Below are positions 1-6,746 of a DNA stretch of 7,295 nucleotides, in pieces. The notes beneath the pieces were generated by a model. That model was not told the DNA's origin, did not search any database, and was given only the letters and a program-made list of their open reading frames with translations. Position 1 is the first letter of the stretch, and every line of letters begins with the position of its first letter. The position numbers and the translations under genes are program-made. The stretch is from JAQGMO01 sp050954505 (GTDB lineage Bacteria > Pseudomonadota > Gammaproteobacteria > Burkholderiales > Burkholderiaceae_D): positions 1 through 7,295 of the forward strand of contig JBPBPY010000154.1 in assembly GCA_050954505.1 (NCBI GenBank), written 5' to 3'.

Positions 1-973
1 GGGTATACAGGGCGCGTGCCAGCGATGGCGCTTCCAGCACCGCAACCTTGTTTTCTCCGGCGATTTCCTTGATGCGTGCGGCCAGCACGTCGGCGCCCTT
101 GGCCACCACCCTTGGTGCGCCGATCATGCCATCGGCGTATTTGAGCGCCACCGCATAGTGGGTTGGATTGGTGACCACCACGTCGGCACCCGGCACTTCG
201 GACATCATGCGCCGGCGCGCCATGGCACGCTGCTGCTGGCGAATCTTGGCCTTGATTTCGGGATTGCCGTCGGACTCGCGGTTTTCGCGCTTGACCTCTT
301 CGCGCGTCATCTTCAGTTTGTTGGCGTGGTGCCACATCTGGTAAGGCGCATCGATGAGTGCAATCAGTACCAGGCCGCTGACGATGGCAATGAAGCTGGA
401 AAACAGCAGCTTGCCCAGCATGGCACTGCCGACCATGACCGGCATGTTGGCCAGGTCGAGCATGGCGGCGGTTTTTCCCGACAGCGCAATCCAGCCGACC
501 GTGCCGACCACCAGCGTCTTGCCAACCGCCTTGCCGAGCTCGACCAGGGCATTGGTGGAGATCATTTTCATCAGGCCGGAAAACGGATTCATGCGCGCGA
601 AGTTCGGCACCAGTGCCTTGCCGGAAAACAGGAAACCGCCAATCAGCACCGGCGAGGCAATGGCCACCAGCATCAGGAGCCCGGCCAGGGGCGCAAACGC
701 CAGCAATACATCAACGATCACGCCAGTGCTGCGGGTCACGAGAAGGTTGAAGTCGAACACCATGGCGCGGTCGAAGCTCAAGCTCTTCGAGACCAGGGTA
801 CTGAGCTGGCGCATGGTGCTGTCGCCGGTAAACCAGACGCCGCAGCCGGCGGCCAGCAGCATGGTGACAGTGGCGAGCTCGCGCGAACGCGGGATGTCGC
901 CCTCTTCGCGCGCCTTTTCAAGGCGGCGAGCTGACGCCGGTTCGGTTTTTTCGAGATCGCTGTCTTCTGCCAC
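1..973 (-). CDS. flhB: Flagellar export apparatus protein FlhB (3' end beyond window)
   Basis: FlhB is the inner-membrane export-gate protein of the flagellar type III secretion system; it switches export from rod/hook proteins to filament proteins. The 324 residues present start with the family's charged N-terminus (KTEPASARRLEKAREEGDIP), have four hydrophobic segments (about 32-50, 86-112, 145-165, 182-207), then the cytoplasmic domain with the autocleavage motif NPTH at N269-H272, the same numbering as Salmonella. About 55 C-terminal residues should lie beyond base 1. The start is GTG at 973, chosen because GGAG (980-983) sits six bases upstream and because it gives the family N-terminus; the nearby ATG at 977 is out of frame. 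The reading frame is open to the window edge. It is separated from the upstream HDOD gene by a candidate terminator and a repeat, so it probably has its own promoter, though I see no convincing one. Confidence 0.97.
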   Translation of the reverse strand, partial: MAEDSDLEKTEPASARRLEKAREEGDIPRSRELATVTMLLAAGCGVWFTGDSTMRQLSTLVSKSLSFDRAMVFDFNLLVTRSTGVIVDVLLAFAPLAGLLMLVAIASPVLIGGFLFSGKALVPNFARMNPFSGLMKMISTNALVELGKAVGKTLVVGTVGWIALSGKTAAMLDLANMPVMVGSAMLGKLLFSSFIAIVSGLVLIALIDAPYQMWHHANKLKMTREEVKRENRESDGNPEIKAKIRQQQRAMARRRMMSEVPGADVVVTNPTHYAVALKYADGMIGAPRVVAKGADVLAARIKEIAGENKVAVLEAPSLARALYT

Positions 974-1116
974 GCATCACTCCAGTTCCCGGCCATCCGC
1001 TGCAACGATCGCACGCGCGGATTGCCCTGAATTGATTATTGATCGGAATGACCACAGCCGATTCCGGGAACAGGCAGAGAAATACCCGCTTATTGCCGCC
1101 CTGCGCAAGTGCCGCA

Positions 1117-1181
1117 ATTCGGCATCACGATTTGGCGTAACGATTCGGCGTCGCGATTCGGCGTCACGATTTGGCGTTAAA
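1117..1181. repeat. 13-bp tandem repeat, five units
   Basis: Five head-to-tail 13-bp units start at 1117, 1130, 1143, 1156 and 1169. The commonest unit reads ATTCGGCGTCACG on the plus strand (CGTGACGCCGAAT on the minus strand). Units 1, 3 and 4 differ at one or two bases, unit 2 at two, and the last decays at its 3' end. The array is non-coding, lies between the HDOD gene's terminator and flhB, and its period is not a multiple of three. It looks like a small minisatellite; any binding role is unknown. Confidence 0.85.
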
Positions 1182-1200
1182 AACCGGCGCTGCAGCGCGG
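1179..1200 (-). terminator. Candidate intrinsic terminator after the EAL/HDOD gene
   Basis: Read on the minus strand, CCGCGC-TGCA-GCGC(C)GG forms a six-pair GC stem with a one-base bulge and a four-base loop, followed directly by TTTTT. It starts 16 bases after the stop codon of the HDOD gene, the expected place. The stem is short, so efficiency is uncertain. Confidence 0.6.
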
Positions 1201-1216
1201 CACGGGCTGTGCGGGT

Positions 1217-2443
1217 TCAGACACCCAGGTTCTGGGCCCAGCTGACGGCTTGCAATTGGGCTTCATTGACCTGGCGGGCGGTGAGGAACAGCTCGTCGGC
1301 GCACTGCGCCGCGTTGCCATTGAGGTCTTCGCAGGCTTCGGCCAGCGCCAGGAAAGGACCGTACATGCCGGTGCGCGTGAGCAGCGCTTCGGTGATGGGT
1401 TCGGAAAGGTTGACCTTGGCCATGACCTGTTCGATGGTCATGCCCATCAAGCGGTCGAGCATGGAAAACAGGCCGATGACAAACAGGTCTTCGGACTCGT
1501 TGGTGGTCATCAAGCCCTGGCCAAGCAATTCGACAAAGCGTGCGCGAATCATCGCGGTCTGCATCAGCACGGCGCCATACTTGACCGAACTTGCGGTTGC
1601 CAGCAACAGCGAAAGCCAGCGGTACAGGGTCTTGTAGCCCAGCAGGGTAACGGCGTGGCGCAACGATTCGATTTCTGCCCCGAGTCCGAAGCCGACCGAA
1701 TTAATATACCGGAACAGCTTGAACGACAACGCCGCGTCGCGCTTCATGACGTGTTCGAGTTCGCGCACGCTGGCATTCTGGCGCACCAGCTGCATGAGCT
1801 GCACGATCACGGTCTGGGAAGGATTGATATCCTTGAACGGCGTGCCCGGTTGCGGCGACATGTAGACTTCGCTGGCAAACACACCGACATTGAGCGCGGT
1901 GCAGCGTTCGTACAATTCCCAGCTCTGTACATGGCGCACCAGCAGTTTCGAGCCTGGCTGGGCAATCCGGCGAATCATGGCCACGCGGGTATCGAGGTCG
2001 GGCAGGTTGGCATTGAGTTCGATACGGTTGGCCTGCAACAGCATTGGCGTGCAGCGCGCCAGATTGGCGGCCTGGGCCATCAGGTCGTCGTCGCGCAGCG
2101 AGATATTGTAGCCCTGCCCGCGCAGGCGGCGCACTGCAGCGGTGGTTTCCGCACTGGCAAAATCGGTGCGCGATAGCGTGAAGACGGTATTTTCGGGGCG
2201 CATGCCCAGCACGGCGTCGCTGCCCAGAAATGCTGGCGTGGCATTCATGTAGATCATCAGCTCACGCATCTGCCAGCCGGCTTCTGCGTCATTGAAGCCT
2301 GCAGCAAGCAGCATTGCCAGGTGCTGCAGGTCTTCATCACCCCAGGTGTCGGCGTCGGCTTTCTGAAACCAGAATTCGTAACCGGCCACCTTGTGTTTCG
2401 GGTCCAGTATCGGCTGCCTGACAATGAATTTTTCTGTGCTCAT
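1217..2443 (-). CDS. Degenerate EAL + HDOD signalling protein (YuxH/COG3434 type)
   Basis: This 408-residue protein has the two-part layout of the YuxH-like family: an N-terminal EAL-like region (about 1-195) and a C-terminal HDOD domain (about 208-395). The N-terminus has the family pattern RQPILD..HKVAGYEFWF, where the catalytic ExLxR of active c-di-GMP phosphodiesterases is EFWFQ, so phosphodiesterase activity is unlikely. The HDOD part includes the helix around FKLFRYINS, the LRHAVTLLGYKTLYRWL stretch and the conserved GLFSMLDRLMGM segment. Related proteins are signalling scaffolds of mostly unknown mechanism; a role in motility is inferred only from its place between motB and flhB. I chose ATG at 2443 (MSTEKFIVRQP); an in-frame TTG at 2452 would add three residues. 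Neither has a clear ribosome binding site. The 149-bp gap from motB holds a strong hairpin, so it may be read through from motAB or start separately. Confidence 0.88.
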   Translation of the reverse strand: MSTEKFIVRQPILDPKHKVAGYEFWFQKADADTWGDEDLQHLAMLLAAGFNDAEAGWQMRELMIYMNATPAFLGSDAVLGMRPENTVFTLSRTDFASAETTAAVRRLRGQGYNISLRDDDLMAQAANLARCTPMLLQANRIELNANLPDLDTRVAMIRRIAQPGSKLLVRHVQSWELYERCTALNVGVFASEVYMSPQPGTPFKDINPSQTVIVQLMQLVRQNASVRELEHVMKRDAALSFKLFRYINSVGFGLGAEIESLRHAVTLLGYKTLYRWLSLLLATASSVKYGAVLMQTAMIRARFVELLGQGLMTTNESEDLFVIGLFSMLDRLMGMTIEQVMAKVNLSEPITEALLTRTGMYGPFLALAEACEDLNGNAAQCADELFLTARQVNEAQLQAVSWAQNLGV

Positions 2444-2551
2444 CTGATTCAATAATTAGTTGCGCGCTTGCTCAATGGATTGGACAAACCGGGAACACGC
2501 CGGATAGTTCACGACCATCATACGCTGACTGCATGCTGGCAGGAGCAGGCG

Positions 2552-2605
2552 GGCGGCAAAATTTCACGGCGCGCCCCCAGGCAAGCTTGAAACTATTTTG
2601 CCGCC
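2552..2605. repeat. Inverted repeat across the motB stop codon
   Basis: Arms 2552-2566 (GGCGGCAAAATTTCA) and 2588-2605 pair over 15 bases; the only interruption is a three-base bulge, CTA at 2593-2595, which is the complement of the motB TAG stop. The loop is 21 bases and contains the palindrome GGCGCGCC. Neither strand has a T-run after the stem, so it is not a standard intrinsic terminator. It could be an mRNA-stabilising or processing hairpin between motB and the HDOD gene. Confidence 0.75.
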
Positions 2606-3711
2606 GGCGCCGCTGCCGGTGCCGCAGGGGCCACTGCCGGTGTCGCAGGCGCAGTTGCCGGCGAGGCGGCAGCAGGGCGGCCCTCGGCAGCAGCAGCCGC
2701 CTTGGCATCGGCTGCGGCACCGGCGGCAGAGACGGCTGCCTTGCTGACCGCGCCGCCACCTGGGCGCGCCGCCTGCGAGGCGACCGCGCCGGTGACATTC
2801 TGCTCCACTGCAGAGGCGTCCGATTGCGCCGAAACCTCGACCGTGCCGCCTTCATGAAGCGCTGTTTCTTCGGCACGCTTGTTCATGACAATGATGCTGA
2901 TGCGCCGGTTGGTTGGATTGAATGGATCGCTGGCCACCAGCGGCACGGCCGACGCCAGCCCCACCACCCGCACCACCTTTTTCTCACCCATGCCGCCGGC
3001 AACCAGTTCACGCCGCGATGCATTGGCGCGATCGGCCGACAATTCCCAGTTGCTGTAGCCTTTGTCGCCACCGGCAAACGGTGTTGAATCGGTATGCCCT
3101 GACAGGCTGACCATGTTCGGCACATCATTGAGCACACGACCGATCTCGCGCAGGATCTCGCGCGTGTAGGGCTGCAGTGCTGCGCTGGCCGAGCTGAACA
3201 TCGGCCGGTTTTTTTCATCGATGATCTGCACCCGCAAACCCTCGGTGGTAATGTCGATCAACAGCTGTTTCTTGAATTGCCTGAGCGTGGCATTGTTTTC
3301 GATCGAGGCTTCCAGCTTGCTCTTCAATCCTTTCAAACGCCCGGCCTCGGCGCGGTCGAGTTCGGCCTGCGCGGCTTTCAAGTCATAGGATTTCTTTTGC
3401 GGCGGTGTATCGCCTTTCTTGACCTGGCCGACCCGGCGCGTCAGATCGGTGCCGCCGCCTTGAATGACACTGGAACTGTCACCGGCGCCGGAGCCACCGC
3501 CCAAGGCCACTTTCAGCGGCTGCTGGAAATAATTGGCAATGCCCTGCAAGTCGCCCTTGGTGGTCGAACCGAGCAGCCACATCAGCAGGAAGAACGCCAT
3601 CATCGCCGTGACAAAATCGGCGTAGGCAATCTTCCAGGCGCCGCCGTGGTGTCCGCCGCCGCCCTTGTTGATGCGCTTTACAATAATCGGGCGTAGTGCG
3701 TCGTCAGCCAT
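2593..3711 (-). CDS. motB: Flagellar motor stator protein MotB
   Basis: MotB pairs with MotA in the proton-conducting stator and anchors it to peptidoglycan. The 372 residues show a basic, glycine-rich N-terminus, one membrane helix (about 28-48) with the proton-accepting aspartate at D32 in AYADFVTAMMAF, the same position as in E. coli, then a linker and an OmpA-like peptidoglycan-binding domain (about 160-277) with LSGHTDSTPF and NRRISIIVM. After the domain comes an unusual low-complexity Ala/Pro tail of about 60 residues (313-372), ending in three seven-residue repeats. The protein is longer than E. coli MotB (308) because of this tail. The ATG at 3711 is 18 bases after the motA stop, with a weak GGA upstream, so motA and motB are co-transcribed and probably translationally coupled. 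The stop codon lies in the bulge of a long hairpin. Confidence 0.97.
   Translation of the reverse strand: MADDALRPIIVKRINKGGGGHHGGAWKIAYADFVTAMMAFFLLMWLLGSTTKGDLQGIANYFQQPLKVALGGGSGAGDSSSVIQGGGTDLTRRVGQVKKGDTPPQKKSYDLKAAQAELDRAEAGRLKGLKSKLEASIENNATLRQFKKQLLIDITTEGLRVQIIDEKNRPMFSSASAALQPYTREILREIGRVLNDVPNMVSLSGHTDSTPFAGGDKGYSNWELSADRANASRRELVAGGMGEKKVVRVVGLASAVPLVASDPFNPTNRRISIIVMNKRAEETALHEGGTVEVSAQSDASAVEQNVTGAVASQAARPGGGAVSKAAVSAAGAAADAKAAAAAEGRPAAASPATAPATPAVAPAAPAAAPAAK
2602..2664 (-). repeat. 21-bp tandem repeat coding the MotB tail
   Basis: Three in-frame 21-bp units encode MotB residues 350-370 as SPATAPA, TPAVAPA and APAAAPA, pattern xPAxAPA. DNA identity between units is clear but imperfect. 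The repeat looks like an expansion that lengthened a periplasmic Ala/Pro tail beyond the peptidoglycan-binding domain. Confidence 0.75.
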
Positions 3712-3729
3712 GTGATGTCCGGTTCCGTA

Positions 3730-4590
3730 TTACAGCGACTTGGATGCTTTGATGTGATCTTCGAGTTCACGGAAGGATGGCCGTTCGGTGGAGAACAGGA
3801 CCTTGCGGCCGAATTCGATGGCCAGCGCCGGTGCATATCCATTCAAGCTGGCCAGCAGCGTGACCTTCACGCACTGGAACATCTTCGAGGACTCCGACAG
3901 CTTTTGCTCGAGCAGGCTCGACAGTGGCGAAACAAAACCATAGGCCAGCAAAATGCCGAGGAAGGTTCCGACCAGCGCGTTACCGATCAGGATACCGAGC
4001 TCGGCCGGGGGCAAGCCCACCGACGCCATGGTGTGGACCACGCCCATGACCGCCGCCACGATACCGAAAGCCGGCAAGCCATCGCCCAGCTTGGCCACGC
4101 AGTGGACCGGCACTTCGCCTTCGTGGTGATGGGTTTCGATTTCATTGTCCATCAGGTTTTCGATCTGGAAGGCATCCATGTTCCCGGTGATCATCAGGCG
4201 CAGATAATCGGTGATGAATTCCATGATGTGATGGTCATGCAGGATGCCTGGATACTTGCCGAAGATCTGGCTTTGCTCGGGCGCCTCGACATCGCCTTCG
4301 ATGGAGATCAGGCCTTCCTTGCGGATCTTGGTCAGGATTTCCGACATCAGTGCCATCAGTTCGAGATACAGCTTCTTGTTGTGGCGCGAACCCTTGAACA
4401 CTGTGGGCAATGCAGAGAGCGTAGCCTTGATCGCCTTGCCGTTGTTGCCGACGACGAAAGCACCGATGGCGCCGCCGCCGATCATGAGCAATTCAACCGG
4501 CTGCACAAGCGAGCCAAGGTGGCCGCCGGCCAGCGCGAAGCCGCCAAAAATGGAGATGACGATAGCGATGTAACCGATAATGACTAGCAA
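3730..4590 (-). CDS. motA: Flagellar motor stator protein MotA
   Basis: MotA is the four-helix stator subunit that, with MotB, couples proton flow to rotor torque in the inner membrane. The 286 residues begin MLVIIGYIAIV and include FGGFALAGGHLG, the GNNGKAIK loop and the cytoplasmic region KIRKEGLISIE. Counting from the TTG at 4590, the functional residues fall at R90, E98, P173 and P222, exactly as in E. coli MotA. That, with GGAG at 4598-4601 seven bases upstream, fixes TTG as the start; the frame is open further to a GTG at 4644, which would add 18 residues unlike the family (MDAWTCKKTTAYPHRSLH). The C-terminus ERPSFRELEDHIKASKSL is also typical. It lies 18 bases upstream of motB, and the gap upstream holds a candidate sigma-28 promoter. 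Confidence 0.97.
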   Translation of the reverse strand: MLVIIGYIAIVISIFGGFALAGGHLGSLVQPVELLMIGGGAIGAFVVGNNGKAIKATLSALPTVFKGSRHNKKLYLELMALMSEILTKIRKEGLISIEGDVEAPEQSQIFGKYPGILHDHHIMEFITDYLRLMITGNMDAFQIENLMDNEIETHHHEGEVPVHCVAKLGDGLPAFGIVAAVMGVVHTMASVGLPPAELGILIGNALVGTFLGILLAYGFVSPLSSLLEQKLSESSKMFQCVKVTLLASLNGYAPALAIEFGRKVLFSTERPSFRELEDHIKASKSL

Positions 4591-4601
4591 GTGCAAACTC
4601 C
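4588..4601 (-). promoter_or_regulatory. Ribosome binding site and TTG start of motA
   Basis: CCGGAG is followed by seven bases (4591-4597) and then TTG at 4588-4590. No ATG or GTG nearby gives the conserved MotA N-terminus. A rare start codon with a strong ribosome binding site suggests moderated translation. A short TGCG-TACC-CGCA hairpin lies just upstream of the Shine-Dalgarno bases. Confidence 0.8.
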
Positions 4602-4709
4602 GGTGCGGGTACGCAGTCGTTTTTTTGCACGTCCATGCATCCACATGGTCCGGCAGTCGAACGCCACGTACGAATTTTCGATTAACGCATTGTAAGCGGG
4701 CATGATTCC

Positions 4710-4736
4710 GTAACGGTAGAAATAATTAAAACTTGA
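4710..4736 (-). promoter_or_regulatory. Candidate sigma-28 (FliA) promoter of motAB
   Basis: On the minus strand TCAAGTTT (4729-4736) is followed by 11 bases and ACCGTTAC (4710-4717). The known sigma-28 consensus is TAAAGTTT-N11-GCCGATAA; the -35 box matches 7 of 8, the spacing is exact and the -10 box matches 5 of 8. It would leave a leader of about 110 bases before motA. Late-class expression of motAB from FliA is usual, so context agrees. Confidence 0.5.
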
Positions 4737-4816
4737 AGCCACACGACAACTTACTGCATCGGCTCCTGCACCCTGCCTTCAACGGCGCGCTATAAAAAAG
4801 ACATCGGTGAACCCGC

Positions 4817-5635
4817 CTACATGCGCCAGCCATACAAGGCCGGCACGCCGCCCTCATGCTCGATGACGATGTCCGCCGGCACCTGCGGGATCACGAATTC
4901 ACAACTCAGCAGCAGGCTGCCCGGCTTCATTTCGGCACGGGCCTTGGACCACAATGCCGGCATGGCGGCCGGCGAAAGATAGGCGAAGACGGTGTCGTAG
5001 GCACTGAAATCGAGACGGTAATAATCACCGCGCAGGAATCTGGCGCGGCTGCCATGACGGGCGCGCAGAATCCAGGCGCGCATGCTGCTGACTGCCCACG
5101 GCAGTGGAGCGACTTCAATGCCGTCGACCTGGCAATCGGGCCGGCGCCGTGCCAGCGCAAGCGTGAAGCCGCCGAAGCCGCTGCCGATATCGATGATGCG
5201 CAGCGTTTTCATCGGCAGCAGTGCAGCCACGCTGTCCCAGGTCGCTTCGCGCGATGGATAGTAAGGCACCTGGGTGCGAAATGTGGTCCAGAACAATGCC
5301 AGCATGAGCAGGAACACCAGCAGGAACACGACGGGCGGCAAGCGCACTTCCAGCGCCAGCATGGATGCAACCAGCAAGGCCGGCGCAAACAGCAACTGGA
5401 TCGGCAGCCACCATGAGGCCAGGCGCTTGCGCGAGAGCAGCGCTGCAAGCAGGCCTTGCACGAATGCCAGTGGCAGCAAGCCCACGCCAACGCCGGCAAG
5501 AACCACCAGTGCACGCGCGCCGCAGAGCACGAAAAAAAGCGCCAGCATTTGAATCAGCATGGCGCGCACTGCAGGCGAATGCAGCAATCCGCGCGGCCTG
5601 TGGGCTGGCGGATGAGGTGCTTCCGGTACCGGCAT
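4817..5635 (-). CDS. Membrane-anchored class I SAM-dependent methyltransferase
   Basis: The 272-residue product joins an N-terminal membrane part to a Rossmann-type methyltransferase domain. Four hydrophobic segments lie at about 26-45, 46-67, 74-95 and 99-117. The SAM-binding motif I, IIDIGSGFGG, is at about 147-156; the acidic residue after strand 2 is in DGIEVAP (E174), and RGDYYRLDFSAYDTVFAYLSP gives the later motifs. The substrate is unknown. It starts 14 bases after the flhC stop, on the same strand, so it is probably part of the flhDC operon. The ATG at 5635 (MPVPEAPHPP) has no clear Shine-Dalgarno and may rely on coupling with flhC; an in-frame ATG at 5560, just before the first membrane segment, is the main alternative. 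It does not resemble the flagellin lysine methylase FliB or CheR. It could be a general housekeeping methyltransferase that merely sits here. Confidence 0.85.
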   Translation of the reverse strand: MPVPEAPHPPAHRPRGLLHSPAVRAMLIQMLALFFVLCGARALVVLAGVGVGLLPLAFVQGLLAALLSRKRLASWWLPIQLLFAPALLVASMLALEVRLPPVVFLLVFLLMLALFWTTFRTQVPYYPSREATWDSVAALLPMKTLRIIDIGSGFGGFTLALARRRPDCQVDGIEVAPLPWAVSSMRAWILRARHGSRARFLRGDYYRLDFSAYDTVFAYLSPAAMPALWSKARAEMKPGSLLLSCEFVIPQVPADIVIEHEGGVPALYGWRM

Positions 5636-5649
5636 GGATGGGGTGATCG

Positions 5650-6210
5650 TCAGGCCTGGGCGTTGGAGAGTTCGGTGTGCACGACGTCGGCAACCTTCTT
5701 TTTCTTGCCGGCGCGTGAAGGCATCTGGCACAAGCCGCACAGATAGCCGCTTTGCAGATCGAAGCTATGGGTGACGAAATTGCCGCCACAGCGGCTGCAG
5801 CAGGTGGTGCCGAGCATCTTGCTGTCGACAAAGCGCACCAGTGTCCAGGCGCGCGTAAGCGACAGCACCACCTCTTCGCCTTCCACCGGCGGCATCTGTT
5901 CCAGATACAGCTGGTAAGCCTTCATCACCGCTTCGATGCCGCTGACATTGGCATGCTTGACCAGGTAGCGGTGGATATTGATGAACAGCGAGCTGTGGAT
6001 GTTGGGCTGCCAGGTGATGAACCAGTCGGTGGAAAACGGCAGCATGCCCTTGGGCGGCGAAATGCCCTTCAACTCCTTGTAGAGTTTGAGCAGGCGTTCG
6101 CGCGAAAGCGAGGTTTCCAACTCCAGCAACTGCAGGCGCGCACCGAGATTGATGAGTTCGATTGCAAGACGAATATCACGCGCTTCCGAAACCAGACTCT
6201 TCTTTGCCAT
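5650..6210 (-). CDS. flhC: Flagellar master regulator subunit FlhC
   Basis: FlhC binds DNA with FlhD as the FlhD4C2 activator of early flagellar operons. The 186-residue protein starts MAKKSLVSEARDIRLAIELINLGARLQLLE and contains the family stretch LPFSTDWFITWQPNIHSSLF. The zinc site is visible as C138-x2-C141 and C158-x2-C161, the same spacing as C137/C140/C157/C160 of E. coli; an extra cysteine, C137, sits next to the first ligand. The C-terminus is lysine-rich (AGKKKK). The ATG at 6210 gives the family N-terminus; the frame continues upstream to 6297 but those residues are not FlhC-like. The Shine-Dalgarno is weak (GAAAG). It is 95 bases downstream of flhD, an ordinary flhDC arrangement. 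Confidence 0.97.
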   Translation of the reverse strand: MAKKSLVSEARDIRLAIELINLGARLQLLELETSLSRERLLKLYKELKGISPPKGMLPFSTDWFITWQPNIHSSLFINIHRYLVKHANVSGIEAVMKAYQLYLEQMPPVEGEEVVLSLTRAWTLVRFVDSKMLGTTCCSRCGGNFVTHSFDLQSGYLCGLCQMPSRAGKKKKVADVVHTELSNAQA

Positions 6211-6260
6211 GTGCGACTTTCGTGACCGTGCTGTAAAAACGTGAAGCAGTGCTCGCCAAT

Positions 6261-6293
6261 CGGTTGTACAATTCCGGCCCTGAAGCGCAACCG
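6261..6293. repeat. Short inverted repeat in the flhD-flhC spacer
   Basis: CGGTTG (6261-6266) and CAACCG (6288-6293) are perfect complements around a 21-base loop in the 95-bp spacer. It could fold in the flhDC mRNA and tune flhC relative to flhD. Six pairs is modest evidence. Confidence 0.3.
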
Positions 6294-6305
6294 GCAACCA
6301 GATTG

Positions 6306-6623
6306 TCAGGAAATTGCTTCGACCGGCTGGCCGGCCATCAGGATGGCGGCATGCGACTGCGCCAGGGCGCTGCCCTTGTTGTGATCGGTAAGGATGCCGA
6401 GGATGGCGTTGTCGTCAAAACGGAAACGCGCCAGCATGGTGTTGGCCCCCGCAAGTTTGAGGATTTGTGGCGCGCTGAGCTTTTCCAGCAGGTCGGCAAT
6501 GTCGGCACCGATGCCAAGGCGGAAGATCGCGGTGGCCTTGTCGGAGCGGATCATCTGTTGTGCCAGCATGAGGTAACTCAGGTTGGCATCGCGGATTTCA
6601 GCCATCATGTCGCTCATATTCAT
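6306..6623 (-). CDS. flhD: Flagellar master regulator subunit FlhD
   Basis: FlhD is the partner of FlhC in the FlhD4C2 transcription activator. The 105-residue product aligns from its first residues with E. coli FlhD: MNMSDMMAEIRDANLSYLMLAQQMI, then DKATAIFRLGI and ARFRFDD. The ATG at 6623 is set by GGGAG (6629-6633) five bases upstream; an upstream in-frame TTG at 6656 is not supported. The E. coli interchain disulfide cysteine C65 is alanine here (A65), and the protein has no cysteine at all, so its dimers must be held non-covalently. It is the first gene of the flhDC group, preceded by a 517-bp non-coding region with many inverted repeats that probably carries its promoter and operators. 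Confidence 0.96.
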   Translation of the reverse strand: MNMSDMMAEIRDANLSYLMLAQQMIRSDKATAIFRLGIGADIADLLEKLSAPQILKLAGANTMLARFRFDDNAILGILTDHNKGSALAQSHAAILMAGQPVEAIS

Positions 6624-6746
6624 TTCAACTCCCGAGTGATAATTTCCGATTCGCAATATTAGTTGCTATGTCGCATTTTGTTCCCAAGGTCAACATTGTG
6701 AAATAGGCTCGCTTCCGTTTTTTGCGTCAGCGTCGTTGATGGATGA

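Noticed and set aside
354..1637. 427-codon open frame on the plus strand, crossing flhB and the HDOD gene
   Set aside because: It is antisense to two genes with clear family features, has low-complexity Ser/Arg/Ala-rich composition and crosses a non-coding tandem repeat.
3712..4587. 291-codon plus-strand open frame opposite motA
   Set aside because: Mirror of a GC-rich conserved gene; the translation is rich in Gln, His and Asp with no recognisable domain.
4591..4644. 18-residue N-terminal extension of MotA from GTG at 4644
   Set aside because: The extension is unlike MotA, lacks a ribosome binding site and would shift R90/E98/P173/P222 out of register.
4790..4816. T-run after the methyltransferase gene on the minus strand, as a terminator
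   Set aside because: The six Ts are preceded only by a three-pair stem (CGG-GTTCA-CCG), too weak to call.
5636..5740. 35-residue N-terminal extension of the methyltransferase overlapping flhC
   Set aside because: It would begin with GTG inside the flhC coding region, is Arg-rich and lies outside any recognised domain.
6211..6297. 29-residue N-terminal extension of FlhC
   Set aside because: Family N-terminus starts at the ATG at 6210; upstream residues are unlike FlhC.
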